Positions 47,304 through 56,197 of a stretch of DNA of 64,000 nt are shown one piece after another. The DNA is from Bathymodiolus japonicus methanotrophic gill symbiont (lineage in GTDB: Bacteria > Pseudomonadota > Gammaproteobacteria > Methylococcales > Methylomonadaceae): positions 62,001 to 126,000 of the forward strand of contig NZ_BLYC01000004.1 of the NCBI RefSeq assembly GCF_019721995.1, given 5' to 3'. The notes below the pieces were generated by a model that was given only the letters and a program-made list of their open reading frames with translations, ran no database searches and was not told where the DNA came from. Numbering within the stretch: position 1 is the stretch's first letter; every line of letters starts with the position of its first letter. The position numbers and the translations under genes are program-made.

Positions 47304-48508
47304 AGCGCTACTATCACACTGGCATTATTACCGCCAAAGCCAAATGAATTACTCATTGCAATTTGCATGTTTTTTGTCTGTAGGGGGAATTGAATAACCT
47401 GACACTGGCATTCGTCATCAAGTTCCTGTAATCCCTGAGTGCCAGGAATAAACTGTTGCTGTAATGCAGTCAGTGCAATAATGGTTTCTAATGCCCCAGC
47501 CGCACCTAAGGTATGCCCGGTAATGCCTTTGGTGCCACTACAGGGAACAGAATCACCAAAGACGCTAAATACAGCTCTACCTTCCACGCTATCATTTATT
47601 TTAGTAGCTGTGGCATGTAAATTCAGATAATCAATTTTGTCAGCCTTTAAACCTGCCAGTTGTAATGCGTTCTTCATAGCCAATACCGCACCTTTACCTT
47701 CGGGGTGCGGGGTACTCATATGATGGGCATCCGAAGATTCACCTACAGCTAATACTTTCATTGCATCAGCATTATCCGCGCCACATTTTTCTAAAACTAA
47801 TAAACCTGCTGCTTCTCCAATACTAATTCCATTTCGATTTTTATCCATGGGAGTGCATGGCTGATTTGAGACCAACTCCAGACTACGAAAGCCACGCAGA
47901 GTTAAGCGGCATAAGGTATCAACACCACCCACTATTACTGCATCACAGAGTCCACCGTTAATTAGGCGTTGCCCGGCGGCAATGGCTTTAGCACCAGAGG
48001 AACAGGCTGTAGATATTGCATAACATACGCCCGTTAAGCCTAATTCCAATTGTACAAATCGTGCGGTTGCCTGATAGGCGTGTTCAGTGACAAAATGAAA
48101 ATCATCGGGCATATCACCTGTTTCTAGTAACACCCCATATGCTGATTCGGTTTCATATAGTCCCGAGGTACTAGTACCAATAATAACGCCGATTCGGTGT
48201 GCGCCATACCTATCTTTCGCAGTTTCAACAGCTGCTCGCACACCGCCTTCTGCATCATTTAATGCGGTTAAAGCCACTCTTGCATTACGGCAGTTGTATT
48301 CTGCCAGTTGCTCGCGAATATCCAGTAAAGGCTGTTTTATTTCACCGACAAATGCTGGAAACGAGATACTAAATAATGATAAAGGAGCTAACTGTGATTG
48401 ATTATCAGCTAGGGATTGGTATAACGCTTTATTGCCCATTCCACACGTACTCAAGGCTGAAAAAGCTTTAATTGCTACAGGCTTTATGACGGTAAGATTA
48501 TTTTTCAT
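47300..48508 (-). CDS. Beta-ketoacyl-ACP synthase (aryl-polyene type)
   Basis: 402 residues with the full ketosynthase triad: Cys in ISTACSSGAKAIAAG, His in LNLHATATKIND, and His in GTKGITGHTLGAAGALE. The C-terminal SNSFGFGGNNASVI is typical of FabF-like enzymes. It would extend a polyene chain on ACP by decarboxylative condensation with malonyl-ACP. It belongs with the chain-length factor (4-bp overlap). Its upstream neighbour is now a toxin-antitoxin remnant with IS30, so it may be separated from the promoter used by the ACP-side genes. Confidence 0.88.
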   Translation of the reverse strand: MKNNLTVIKPVAIKAFSALSTCGMGNKALYQSLADNQSQLAPLSLFSISFPAFVGEIKQPLLDIREQLAEYNCRNARVALTALNDAEGGVRAAVETAKDRYGAHRIGVIIGTSTSGLYETESAYGVLLETGDMPDDFHFVTEHAYQATARFVQLELGLTGVCYAISTACSSGAKAIAAGQRLINGGLCDAVIVGGVDTLCRLTLRGFRSLELVSNQPCTPMDKNRNGISIGEAAGLLVLEKCGADNADAMKVLAVGESSDAHHMSTPHPEGKGAVLAMKNALQLAGLKADKIDYLNLHATATKINDSVEGRAVFSVFGDSVPCSGTKGITGHTLGAAGALETIIALTALQQQFIPGTQGLQELDDECQCQVIQFPLQTKNMQIAMSNSFGFGGNNASVIVAL

Positions 48509-48568
48509 TGCTCCCCATAATCAATACTTTCAATATTTTCAGGTTTTTCAAACTAAAGAACCATTCAG

Positions 48569-48947
48569 CTAGGCCTCAATAATAGCAACATCATATTGAG
48601 CTACAAGCTTATCTCTTGTTACTAGCGTAAGTTTTTCAATTTTGGCTTGCGCTATTAACATTCGATCAAAAGGGTCTTTGTGAATATTAGGTAACTTTCC
48701 AGCCAGTTGGGCATGTTGAGAATTAATACCCAACTGCGTGAATCGATGCAGATCAATTTCCTCAAGCAAATTATCAGGTATTTCAAGTCTTCCCAGTGAT
48801 TGCTTAATACTCAATTCCCATACTGTAGCAGAACTAATAAAAATCAGATTTTTACCCTCTAATAATTGCATTACGTGCTGGAACAGAAAGCGTCGAGTTA
48901 TTTTCTAATGCCCAGATAAGAACATGCGTGTCTAGAAGTAAATTCAT
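48569..48947 (-). pseudogene. PIN-domain toxin (VapC-like), frameshifted
   Basis: From ATG at 48947: MNLLLDTHVLIWALENNSTL, with the first catalytic Asp (LLLDTHV), to RNAII. One extra A near 48870 then shifts the frame, which resumes as EGKNLIFISSATVWELSIKQ and ends DPFDRMLIAQAKIEKLTLVTRD...AIIEA at 48569. The remaining acidic residues of the PIN nuclease are in the second part. Without the extra base the protein is ~126 residues, normal for this family. It was downstream of a Phd-type antitoxin. Confidence 0.85.
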
Positions 48948-49012
48948 TCTACATCTGGAAAAATAGTAGAATTATAAAAAAGATCTATTGAATCATCACT
49001 AGACCTGAATTC

Positions 49013-50115
49013 GTATAATAAGTGCATAACCCTCTGCAAGTATTGGCTAGACTAACACCTGTTGAATTAAGACAAGACATAGGTGTAAAGTAAACAGCTA
49101 CCAAACAATTTACAGAGGCTACAAATGAGCTATACACACCTATGTCCTGAAGAAAGATATTATATAGAAATTGAATTAAAAAAGGGAACTTCACAGAATA
49201 AAATAGCAGAAGCCTTAGAACGAAGCCAAAGCAATATTTCACGCGAGATTAAACGCAATACAGGTCAAAGAGGCTACAGGCATAAACAAGCAGAAGATTT
49301 TGCCCAAGAACGACACAAAAACAAGCCTAAAGAGGTTAAATTAACGGATGAAATAAAAGGCATTGTTAATGTTCGCATTGAGGATGACTGGAGTCCTGAG
49401 CAGATTGCAGGGCGGTTAAAACAAGAAGGTATAATTAGTCTTCATCATGAAACAATCTACCAGCATATTCTGGCGGACAAAAAGGCAGGGGGTGAACTAT
49501 ACAAGCATCTTCGGCATCAGAACAAAACCTATCGCAAGCGGTATGGGTCAGCCCATAATAGGACAGGAATCCCTAATAGAGTCGATATAGATGAGCGTCC
49601 TGAAGAGGTCAACAACCGTAAGCGTATAGGTGATTGGGAGGCAGATACAATCATTGGGAAAAATCACAAAGGGGCGATTGTAACGTTGGATGAGCGAGTC
49701 TCTAAATTACGGTTGGCCTTCCCTTTAGCGGGGAAAAAGGCTCAATATGTATTAGACGCAACTATTTTAATGCTTGATCCTATAAAAAGCTTTGTTAAAA
49801 CAATTACTTTTGATAACGGGAAAGAGTTTACCCTGCATGAAAAAATAGCAGAAGCACTAGGCTGTGATACGTATTTTGCGACTCCCTACAGCTCTTGGGA
49901 AAGAGGGCAAAATGAGAACGCTAATGGCTTATTAAGACAGTATTTCCCTAAAGTAATGGAGTTGATTGATGTTACGATAAAAGAGGTTTTTATAGCCGTT
50001 GATAAGCTAAATAGTCGCCCTAAAAAGTGTCTCAATTACAAAACACCTTATGAGGTATTTGAAGAGCTGACTGGGATAGATATGAAAAATTTATTGGGTT
50101 ATGTACTTATGACTT
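49013..50115 (+). mobile_element. IS30-family element, intact
   Basis: Imperfect terminal repeats: GTATAATAAGTGCATAACCC on the left and AAGTCATAAGTACATAACCC inverted on the right. Flanked by GAATTC on both sides, a 6-bp duplication centred in the 12-bp palindrome CCTGAATTCAGG of the original site. Confidence 0.92.
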
Positions 50116-50117
50116 GA
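49125..50117 (+). CDS. IS30-family transposase, intact
   Basis: 330 residues. N-terminal helix-turn-helix LCPEERYYIEIELKKG and SQNKIAEALERSQSNISREI; the catalytic triad region has GDWEADTIIG (Asp), ITFDNGKEFT (Asp), and WERGQNENANGLLRQYFPK (Glu), the IS30 hallmark. The stop codon uses two bases of the GAATTC duplication. No lesions, so this is one of few intact transposases here. Confidence 0.95.
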   Translation: MSYTHLCPEERYYIEIELKKGTSQNKIAEALERSQSNISREIKRNTGQRGYRHKQAEDFAQERHKNKPKEVKLTDEIKGIVNVRIEDDWSPEQIAGRLKQEGIISLHHETIYQHILADKKAGGELYKHLRHQNKTYRKRYGSAHNRTGIPNRVDIDERPEEVNNRKRIGDWEADTIIGKNHKGAIVTLDERVSKLRLAFPLAGKKAQYVLDATILMLDPIKSFVKTITFDNGKEFTLHEKIAEALGCDTYFATPYSSWERGQNENANGLLRQYFPKVMELIDVTIKEVFIAVDKLNSRPKKCLNYKTPYEVFEELTGIDMKNLLGYVLMT

Positions 50118-50523
50118 ATTCAGGAGACTCATCAAAATCATCCATTACTTTTACCTTCCCCTCCCAGCTTCCGCCTAGTGTTCGAGGAGTTAGGTTATCC
50201 TTATACGCAGAAAGAATAGCAACGGGATTGCCTGCTTTACCTATAATAATAGGCTCTTTGGTTTCTTGAACAATTTTTATCAGCTTAGACAAACTGGCCT
50301 TTGCATCAGAAATATTAGTAATTTGCATGTCAGACTTTTGTTTTTAACTCATTCGAATATTTATTCTAGTCTGGTCTGGTCTTTTATGCCAATACTTGAA
50401 TCTCAAATAAATAAGATGCCTAAATTCTTCTATGAAACATCTACTACTATTTCTTTTATCAATAAACACGTGCTATTTTATTAGGCACTTGGAAATAAAT
50501 AATCGTCCAAAATTTGAGCCGGA

Positions 50524-52827
50524 TTAGTTGTTTCCAGGAGCCTTAGTCTTAATCAAAATCGGACACAATAAAAACCCCAATATCACCCCACAACTAACCA
50601 CCTTTGCCAAGGTCTGTAACATCGAGGTCTGGGCAAAAATCAGACAACCAAAGACCAGAGCACTGGTCAGCATAGAAGCTGCCATCGCCTGATAGGTTAA
50701 GGTCAAATGGCCACTGCGATTTTCCTGATAAAAAATCCCATAATCGACACAGATAGCCACCGCTAATAAAACCCCGACTAAATGTAAAAAGCTGATTGCC
50801 TCTCCCGTCCAGGCCCAGAGAGCCAGAATCATTAAGGCTGATAAAACAGCCGGTGATAAGGTTTGTACGGTTTTAATAATGCTTTTATAACGCAGCCATA
50901 ATAATAATGTGATCAACGCCAGACCTGATAACAGCGTAATTTCGGCACGACGCTGATAGTCTACCGCCATACGATTGAGCCTATCGCGCTGACTAAAATA
51001 TTGCACATGCGGTAAATCAGCTAAAGCACTTTGAATGGCTTCTGGCTGGTGTTCGCTCAACCAGATGGTTAATAAGGCTCGCTGCCCTGTTACAATGATT
51101 TGATTACTGACTAACCTGGCGATAGGAGATTGCAAAACCTGCTGTAAGCTTAATATGTTACTCTGGGTATAATCCAGTTCGCCTAATCGACTAATGGATA
51201 AACCCGCATCGTGCAATGCATTACGCCAATACTGACGTTGCCGATCATTTAAAGCAGATAATAAATAATGCTGATTTTCTAATTGCTGCTGCCCGGACAA
51301 AAGCCAGGGATAAAGCCCAAAATAATCCTCCACATCGCCCGATGCTTTTAGCTCATCCAGACGCCGATAAACCTGCTCAGCGCTTTGTAGAGTCTGTTCT
51401 ACTGTCACAGCACTGACGAGTACAAAGCGCCCCGGTTCCATATTCACCATACGCTGGCGAATTTTTTTATCAGTGACTTTTAAGAAATCCAGTTCCGGGG
51501 TTAATTGCTGTAAGTCCTGCATCCACTGTAAGCGGTCTAATTGTACTGCACCTGCAGCGGACAATAACACGACCACAGTTAATAGAATTAAGCGGTAACG
51601 CTGACAAAAGCGAGTCCAGAAAACGATAAACCGAAAGGGCTGAATGGTTTTTGCTTCCCCGGTCATCAATAGCGGAAATAAATAACGGGTCAATAATAAC
51701 GAGGCAATGATGCCAGTCGAAGTATACACAGCCACTTGCTGAAATCCAGGATAACCAGATAGACCCAATGCTATATAACCAATCAGCGTGGTCACACCGC
51801 CCATAAGCAAGCTAGGAAAAATACGCTTTATCACCGTAAGCCTCTGCGCCTGTGCCAAGCATTGCGCATGGACAATTGCATGAATCGGATAATCTATGCA
51901 GATCCCGATTAAGGTCGAGCCTATTGCGATAGTCATGCCATGCACCGAACCAAACGCCAGGTTAGTGACTAATACCGCCAGCGTCATCACCATCATCAGC
52001 AGAGAAAATACCCAGAATAATACCTGGAATGAGCGAAACAGAAGCAGAAATAACAACATCAATACCAGGGTAGAAAAAATACTGATAAATTTAATATCCG
52101 CTTCTATCATAGTCTGGGTCGCGACGGCGAACAGCGGCACGCCGGTCATTTCCAGCTGATAGTCAGTATTGTGCGCTGCAGCGGTAAAAGCCTGCTTGAT
52201 TTGCTGCTGAATTTTTAACTGTGCTGGCACATCCATGCCTGACATTTGGGTTTCTAATATAAAATTAGCAAACTGGGAGGATTTTGATTGTTGCTTTTGA
52301 AATTGCGCAGCAAAGGACTTAAATCCGCTCAGGGATAATAATAACGGATCCTGCACAGCTATTTTCTTTATCAGCCGCGCCTGCGGAGAAAGCAGCGCCT
52401 GCTTTAAGCCAGCTGCTCGTTCAGCCAGAGCTTGCTCAGTTAATATGTCAGCTAATGCCTGTTCTGGATATAGACTGTATAAATGCGCCCCGTGTTGGGC
52501 ATATAAATCGGATAAGGCACCCCAGGCACCTTTTTCTTCATCTGTCATCCAGACATCAACTACACCAGAAATGGTCTTTATCTGCCGTAACCAGGCCAGA
52601 ATAAATCCCTGGGATACCTGTTTATTCTCACCCGCATCAATTGACAAAATATAACGTCGGGATAAAGTGCCGGATTGTATTTCACTGGCTAGTAAAATTT
52701 CTTCGGCATTATCGCCCGCAATAACAAAAGCAGAAATATCTGTTTTAAATTGTGTCGTATAAAAAGCCAGGGCAATCAGCAAAGGCAAACACAGAAAGAA
52801 AACTAATGCAGGAATCGAGCGACGCAC
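50524..52827 (-). CDS. MMPL/RND-type exporter of the aryl-polyene locus
   Basis: 767 residues, about 12 transmembrane spans in two repeats (AITLLSGLALITLLLWL in the second; ISIFSTLVLMLLFLLLF in the first), each preceded by a large periplasmic loop. Typical of the COG4258 exporter found in aryl-polyene clusters, thought to move the lipid product from the inner membrane. The start lies 3 bp after the LolA-like gene stop, within a tight four-gene run. Substrate is inferred from context. Confidence 0.85.
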   Translation of the reverse strand: MRRSIPALVFFLCLPLLIALAFYTTQFKTDISAFVIAGDNAEEILLASEIQSGTLSRRYILSIDAGENKQVSQGFILAWLRQIKTISGVVDVWMTDEEKGAWGALSDLYAQHGAHLYSLYPEQALADILTEQALAERAAGLKQALLSPQARLIKKIAVQDPLLLSLSGFKSFAAQFQKQQSKSSQFANFILETQMSGMDVPAQLKIQQQIKQAFTAAAHNTDYQLEMTGVPLFAVATQTMIEADIKFISIFSTLVLMLLFLLLFRSFQVLFWVFSLLMMVMTLAVLVTNLAFGSVHGMTIAIGSTLIGICIDYPIHAIVHAQCLAQAQRLTVIKRIFPSLLMGGVTTLIGYIALGLSGYPGFQQVAVYTSTGIIASLLLTRYLFPLLMTGEAKTIQPFRFIVFWTRFCQRYRLILLTVVVLLSAAGAVQLDRLQWMQDLQQLTPELDFLKVTDKKIRQRMVNMEPGRFVLVSAVTVEQTLQSAEQVYRRLDELKASGDVEDYFGLYPWLLSGQQQLENQHYLLSALNDRQRQYWRNALHDAGLSISRLGELDYTQSNILSLQQVLQSPIARLVSNQIIVTGQRALLTIWLSEHQPEAIQSALADLPHVQYFSQRDRLNRMAVDYQRRAEITLLSGLALITLLLWLRYKSIIKTVQTLSPAVLSALMILALWAWTGEAISFLHLVGVLLAVAICVDYGIFYQENRSGHLTLTYQAMAASMLTSALVFGCLIFAQTSMLQTLAKVVSCGVILGFLLCPILIKTKAPGNN

Positions 52828-52829
52828 AG

Positions 52830-53456
52830 CTAATGGCTTTTGAGTGACTGCAATAATTCCTGCAAGTGTTGTCGAATTGCTTGCCCCTGCTGAGGCTGGT
52901 TTAAAACATACGAACTACGGTCACCGTCGGGCAAAGTTACGACCATTTTACTTGCCGCCTGCTCGCTGATTCCCTGCATAATAATTTTAAGTGGCTGCTC
53001 GTCTGGCTCATGCTTCTTTGCTGTCATTTCTAGCTTCCAGGATAACTCCGAAGAGCTAAATTTTAGCTGATAAAGCTGGCGCAAAGCAGCAAGATTACCC
53101 GTCAGCATGGCTTTGAATGCTACCAGGCTCGCCATCATCGGATTACTTTCATCTAACTGAGTGTGGTGGTAGGTTCGTGTGCTTGGCTTATGGTAAATCA
53201 GCTGATTTCCATCAGCCGCCATGAGTTCAATTTCTGGTTTTAATTGCTGTTTCAGCATGCTATCAGGAAGCGCAGCGTACAAAAAACCGCTGCCCTGCCA
53301 GTCGGCATCAAATAAGCCCATAGTACGCGTTTCCTGGTACGCTATTTGCACCGCCGGTTCTGGCTTCATGCGCTGCATAACGCTTTCTATACTGTCATCA
53401 GCCAGACACACTAGCGACAAACAGTATAAAAACAAGGTGCATACTTTTTTTGTCAT
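52830..53456 (-). CDS. LolA-like outer-membrane lipoprotein carrier protein
   Basis: 208 residues with signal peptide MTKKVCTLFLYCLSLVCLA-DDS. The mature part matches the LolA-like family of aryl-polyene loci: IAYQETRTMGLFDADWQGSGFL, ADGNQLIYHKPSTRTYHH and VTLPDGDRSSYVLNQ. LolA-fold proteins carry hydrophobic cargo across the periplasm; here probably the pigment lipid released by the MMPL protein. Two bases separate it from the exporter gene. Confidence 0.8.
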   Translation of the reverse strand: MTKKVCTLFLYCLSLVCLADDSIESVMQRMKPEPAVQIAYQETRTMGLFDADWQGSGFLYAALPDSMLKQQLKPEIELMAADGNQLIYHKPSTRTYHHTQLDESNPMMASLVAFKAMLTGNLAALRQLYQLKFSSSELSWKLEMTAKKHEPDEQPLKIIMQGISEQAASKMVVTLPDGDRSSYVLNQPQQGQAIRQHLQELLQSLKSH

Positions 53457-53459
53457 TAT

Positions 53460-54107
53460 TTAACTCGCTTGCACATCCAGCCAGATTTTGCGCCCATTAA
53501 CAACCATATTCCTGGCGGAATCTTTAAATCCTGGAATTTGGTCAAAGGGCAGATCTTGCGACCGAAAATAAATATGGCGCCAAAAATATTCCGCAACCAT
53601 CAGTAATACGGATAACAGAAAAATCAGTACGCCGGTAAAAACCGCCCACCACTCTACAGGTGCAAACAGCGCCAGTACAACACAAGTGACGACATTGAAA
53701 GCAAAAAAACCTGCCCAAACCAGCGTTAGATTACGACAGTAATTAACCAATATTAAGGGCATGGGCTGATCAGGAAAGTCAAGCCGCGCAAAGCGCTCTA
53801 CTAATGACGGGCCTTTACCTTTTAATAAAGTTTTACCAAAAAACAACATTAAAGTCAGTTGAATAATGATAGGAATCAGCTTTGCGACTAGTTCCTGATA
53901 AAAAATAGTCCCCACCAACAAGCTTAATACAATCACCAGCTTTTGTACTCGCACGGGTGTTTTTCGTGTTTTTACCGCCTGATAAAAATATATGCCGGCA
54001 ATCACAGCATGCGCAAACCACACACCTCCTTCCTGCACTCCCCTGTAGACCAGGAAAGGATAGAGCAAAACGACAACACTAATAATGATGCGCAGTATGA
54101 TTTGCAT
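53460..54107 (-). CDS. COG4648-type membrane protein of the aryl-polyene locus
   Basis: 215 residues with about six transmembrane segments (for example IIISVVVLLYPFLVY and LVIVLSLLVGTIFYQ). The sequence FFGKTLLKGKGPSLVERFAR and CRNLTLVWAGFFAFN are characteristic of the COG4648 membrane proteins found next to the ACP in aryl-polyene clusters. Exact function unknown. It begins 7 bp after the ACP stop and ends 3 bp before the LolA-like gene. Confidence 0.8.
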   Translation of the reverse strand: MQIILRIIISVVVLLYPFLVYRGVQEGGVWFAHAVIAGIYFYQAVKTRKTPVRVQKLVIVLSLLVGTIFYQELVAKLIPIIIQLTLMLFFGKTLLKGKGPSLVERFARLDFPDQPMPLILVNYCRNLTLVWAGFFAFNVVTCVVLALFAPVEWWAVFTGVLIFLLSVLLMVAEYFWRHIYFRSQDLPFDQIPGFKDSARNMVVNGRKIWLDVQAS

Positions 54108-54114
54108 GAGGAAA

Positions 54115-54378
54115 CTATTTGCTTCTATTTTCCGCTACAAACTTAGCCAGCGAATTGACTGAAGCAAAAATCTCCTGATTACGATCATCTTCCGAGGTAA
54201 TTTTAACCCCATATTTCCGATCTAACAGCACAACGATTTCCAACGCATCTATTGAATCCAGCCCTAAACCTTCGCCAAACAGTGGCTCGTCAGGAATAAT
54301 TTCCTCAGGTGTAACATCTTCTAAATGCAAACCATCAATAAATAATGTTTTTAATTCCGCTACTAATTCTTGAGACAT
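54115..54378 (-). CDS. Acyl carrier protein
   Basis: 87 residues, four-helix ACP with the phosphopantetheine serine in GLGLDSIDALE. First gene of the ACP-COG4648-LolA-MMPL run, so it probably carries the growing polyene chain for the ketosynthase/chain-length-factor pair. Only one ACP is present here, whereas many aryl-polyene clusters have two. The 255 bp before it on the right contain no gene except the end region of the glycosyltransferase gene and a palindrome. Confidence 0.9.
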   Translation of the reverse strand: MSQELVAELKTLFIDGLHLEDVTPEEIIPDEPLFGEGLGLDSIDALEIVVLLDRKYGVKITSEDDRNQEIFASVNSLAKFVAENRSK

Positions 54379-54618
54379 ACTTCCTTTTCCAGACTAAAAA
54401 TAAATAGCGGGTATTTTACCTTATTTTCCCTAAGAGATCGTTAATGAAATAATTTTCAGATGGGAAATTGGCTTTAGCAGTAGACTGGGATGGGGCTTGT
54501 GCCGCAGCGTGTTACGTTAATGGATAGAGTTGTTAGTATACTTTTTATTTAACGTTAAAGTTCATTTAGGCAACTTTCCAAAACTATGCAGCACTGGAGT
54601 AATCCCAGCATTATTGTT

Positions 54619-54649
54619 GCTGGATTTCGTACTTCAACCCAGCCTACGC
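54619..54649. repeat. Intergenic palindrome-type repeat overlapping the GT2 stop
   Basis: Reads on the minus strand GCGTAGGCTGGGTTGAAG and TACGAAATCCAGC, a type of dispersed repeat with inverted 'GGCTGGGTT' and 'AATCCAGC' elements common in methylotroph genomes (memory). The GT2 stop TGA and its last three codons lie in this repeat, so the gene end has been replaced or fused by it. Confidence 0.5.
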
Positions 54650-55467
54650 ATACTCTTATTGCGCATCAGTAATTTTGGCAGGCGCAATAAAAAATCGCAT
54701 AATAAGCGAATATGCATACCTGTCAGCAGCATATTATCCCGGCCATATTTAAACCGACTAACGCCACCTTCCTGTTTAGAAATATAGCGTACCGGGGTAG
54801 CGATATTAACCACTGGCACGCCGCGCCAAGCCATACGTACCGCCACCTCAGGTTCAAAATCAAAGCGCCTGGCCCAACGGGTTGAATGCATGACCGCAAC
54901 TAAATCTGCAATAGGATAGACACGCATTCCGAACAAAGAATCATGGATACCCCAGTTCATGGTTTCCAGATTAACCCACCAGTTTGAAATTTGTCGTCCT
55001 TTAACACGTATCATAGGCGCTGAATCATCAAATAGCGGTTCACCTAAAACCATAAATTCAGGGTTTTCAACTGAAGCCTGCATGTACTGCCTGATGAAGC
55101 TGGCCGGGTGCTGATAATCCGCGTCCATAGTGAGTATATGTGTATAACCTTGCTGCTGTGCCTGGATAATGCCTGCTAACACTGCAGCACCTTTACCGCT
55201 GTTTTCACTATACTTTATGACTCGCAAGGTACCAGAATACTGTATTTGCAACGGCTGCAACAGGGCATCACTACCGTCATCACTACCATCAATAATCACC
55301 CAGACGGGCAACCACTGTTGTAGTGCCTCAGTTACCGTATCTTTTAATAAAGCCCCAGTGTTGTAACTGGGAATTAACAGCAGATGAGTCGCTGACACCT
55401 TATGTTTATCCTTCATACTAAAGCTATGATTTTCTACGCAATGAGTGTGGTTTGGAAAGTTCATCAT
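54634..55467 (-). CDS. Family 2 glycosyltransferase
   Basis: 277 residues from ATG at 55467, chosen because GGAGGG lies eight to nine bases upstream; a longer frame exists. It has the GT2 layout: LLLIPSYNTGALLKDTV, the VIIDGSDDGSD segment (nucleotide-binding acidic), and LTMDADYQHP with the DxD-type motif. The C-terminal part has a WARRFDFEPEVAVRMAWRG block. In aryl-polyene loci such enzymes may glycosylate the lipid or its head. It overlaps the acyltransferase gene by 44 bp. Confidence 0.82.
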   Translation of the reverse strand: MMNFPNHTHCVENHSFSMKDKHKVSATHLLLIPSYNTGALLKDTVTEALQQWLPVWVIIDGSDDGSDALLQPLQIQYSGTLRVIKYSENSGKGAAVLAGIIQAQQQGYTHILTMDADYQHPASFIRQYMQASVENPEFMVLGEPLFDDSAPMIRVKGRQISNWWVNLETMNWGIHDSLFGMRVYPIADLVAVMHSTRWARRFDFEPEVAVRMAWRGVPVVNIATPVRYISKQEGGVSRFKYGRDNMLLTGMHIRLLCDFLLRLPKLLMRNKSMRRLG

Positions 55468-56197
55468 GATAAATTCCCTCCAATCGATGAACAAACTCTT
55501 GTGCAGACTCGTTAGCTCGAATAACAACCGGCTCACCGACATGAACACTCATTCTTAAGGGAAAAACCGGCTTTTTATACAGTGGCCAGCCCTTTTCAAA
55601 GAATCGGGAGTTGCTACGAATATAAACCGGAATGATAGGCACAGAAGTTTGTTTCGCCAGCAAGGCTACACCGCCTTGTATCTGGTTCATCCATTGCGCA
55701 TCGGTTTTTGTTCGCGTCCCTTCAGGAAACATGAGTAACTGATTATTTTTTAATAAGCACTGCCTGGCCAGCTTTATCATTTGGCTAATTGAGTTTACCG
55801 GGATATAGCCAGCGAGGCGTCCCGCCTGCCCTCCAAATAACGGGTTTTTCAAGATACTCTCTTTCATGATAATGATAAGTTTTGGCACTTGAGCCACAAT
55901 AAAAACTACATCCCATAAAGCGATATGATTGGGGGCGACAATCATTGCTCCCTGCCTTTCTGCCAGTGCTTTTAATTGCTCATCCTCCAGAATAAGTAAA
56001 CCAGTTATTTTCAATATAAAAATAAACAACTGAAAGTCTTTTTGTATCAGCAAACGCCCAATCGCTAGTGCGTACTTTGGCGGCAGTATTAGGTACAACA
56101 AAGTTCCTAACAGAGAAACAAATATCGATGTTACTGCCCAATATATGAGCATAAAACAGTAAGCAACCCAATCCCAACAATACTTAATCACAAACAC
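55424..56197 (-). CDS. 1-acylglycerol-3-phosphate acyltransferase-like protein
   Basis: 257 residues, PlsC family: NHIALWDVVFI carries the HX4D catalytic pair, KESILKNPLFGGQAGRLAGY the acceptor-binding block, FPEGTRTK the third motif, and IPVYI the fourth. Two hydrophobic segments at the N-terminus anchor it in the inner membrane. In this locus it probably attaches the polyene to a lipid backbone. It overlaps TSUP by 10 bp at its 5' end and GT2 at its 3' end. Confidence 0.85.
   Translation of the reverse strand: MFVIKYCWDWVAYCFMLIYWAVTSIFVSLLGTLLYLILPPKYALAIGRLLIQKDFQLFIFILKITGLLILEDEQLKALAERQGAMIVAPNHIALWDVVFIVAQVPKLIIIMKESILKNPLFGGQAGRLAGYIPVNSISQMIKLARQCLLKNNQLLMFPEGTRTKTDAQWMNQIQGGVALLAKQTSVPIIPVYIRSNSRFFEKGWPLYKKPVFPLRMSVHVGEPVVIRANESAQEFVHRLEGIYHDELSKPHSLRRKS

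Larger units (their letters stand above)
48948..50328 (-). pseudogene. Phd/YefM-type antitoxin gene split by IS30
   Basis: From 50328: MQITNISDAKASLSKLIKIV, the Phd/YefM N-terminal DNA-binding fold, to DDFDESPEF at GAATTC. IS30 (49013-50115) follows with GAATTC on both sides. After removal the frame continues RSSDDSIDLFYNSTIFPDVE and stops just before the toxin ATG, a typical antitoxin-toxin spacing. With IS30 in place the protein would end KS after the Glu-Phe, missing its toxin-binding tail. Antitoxin and toxin are thus both damaged. Confidence 0.88.
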
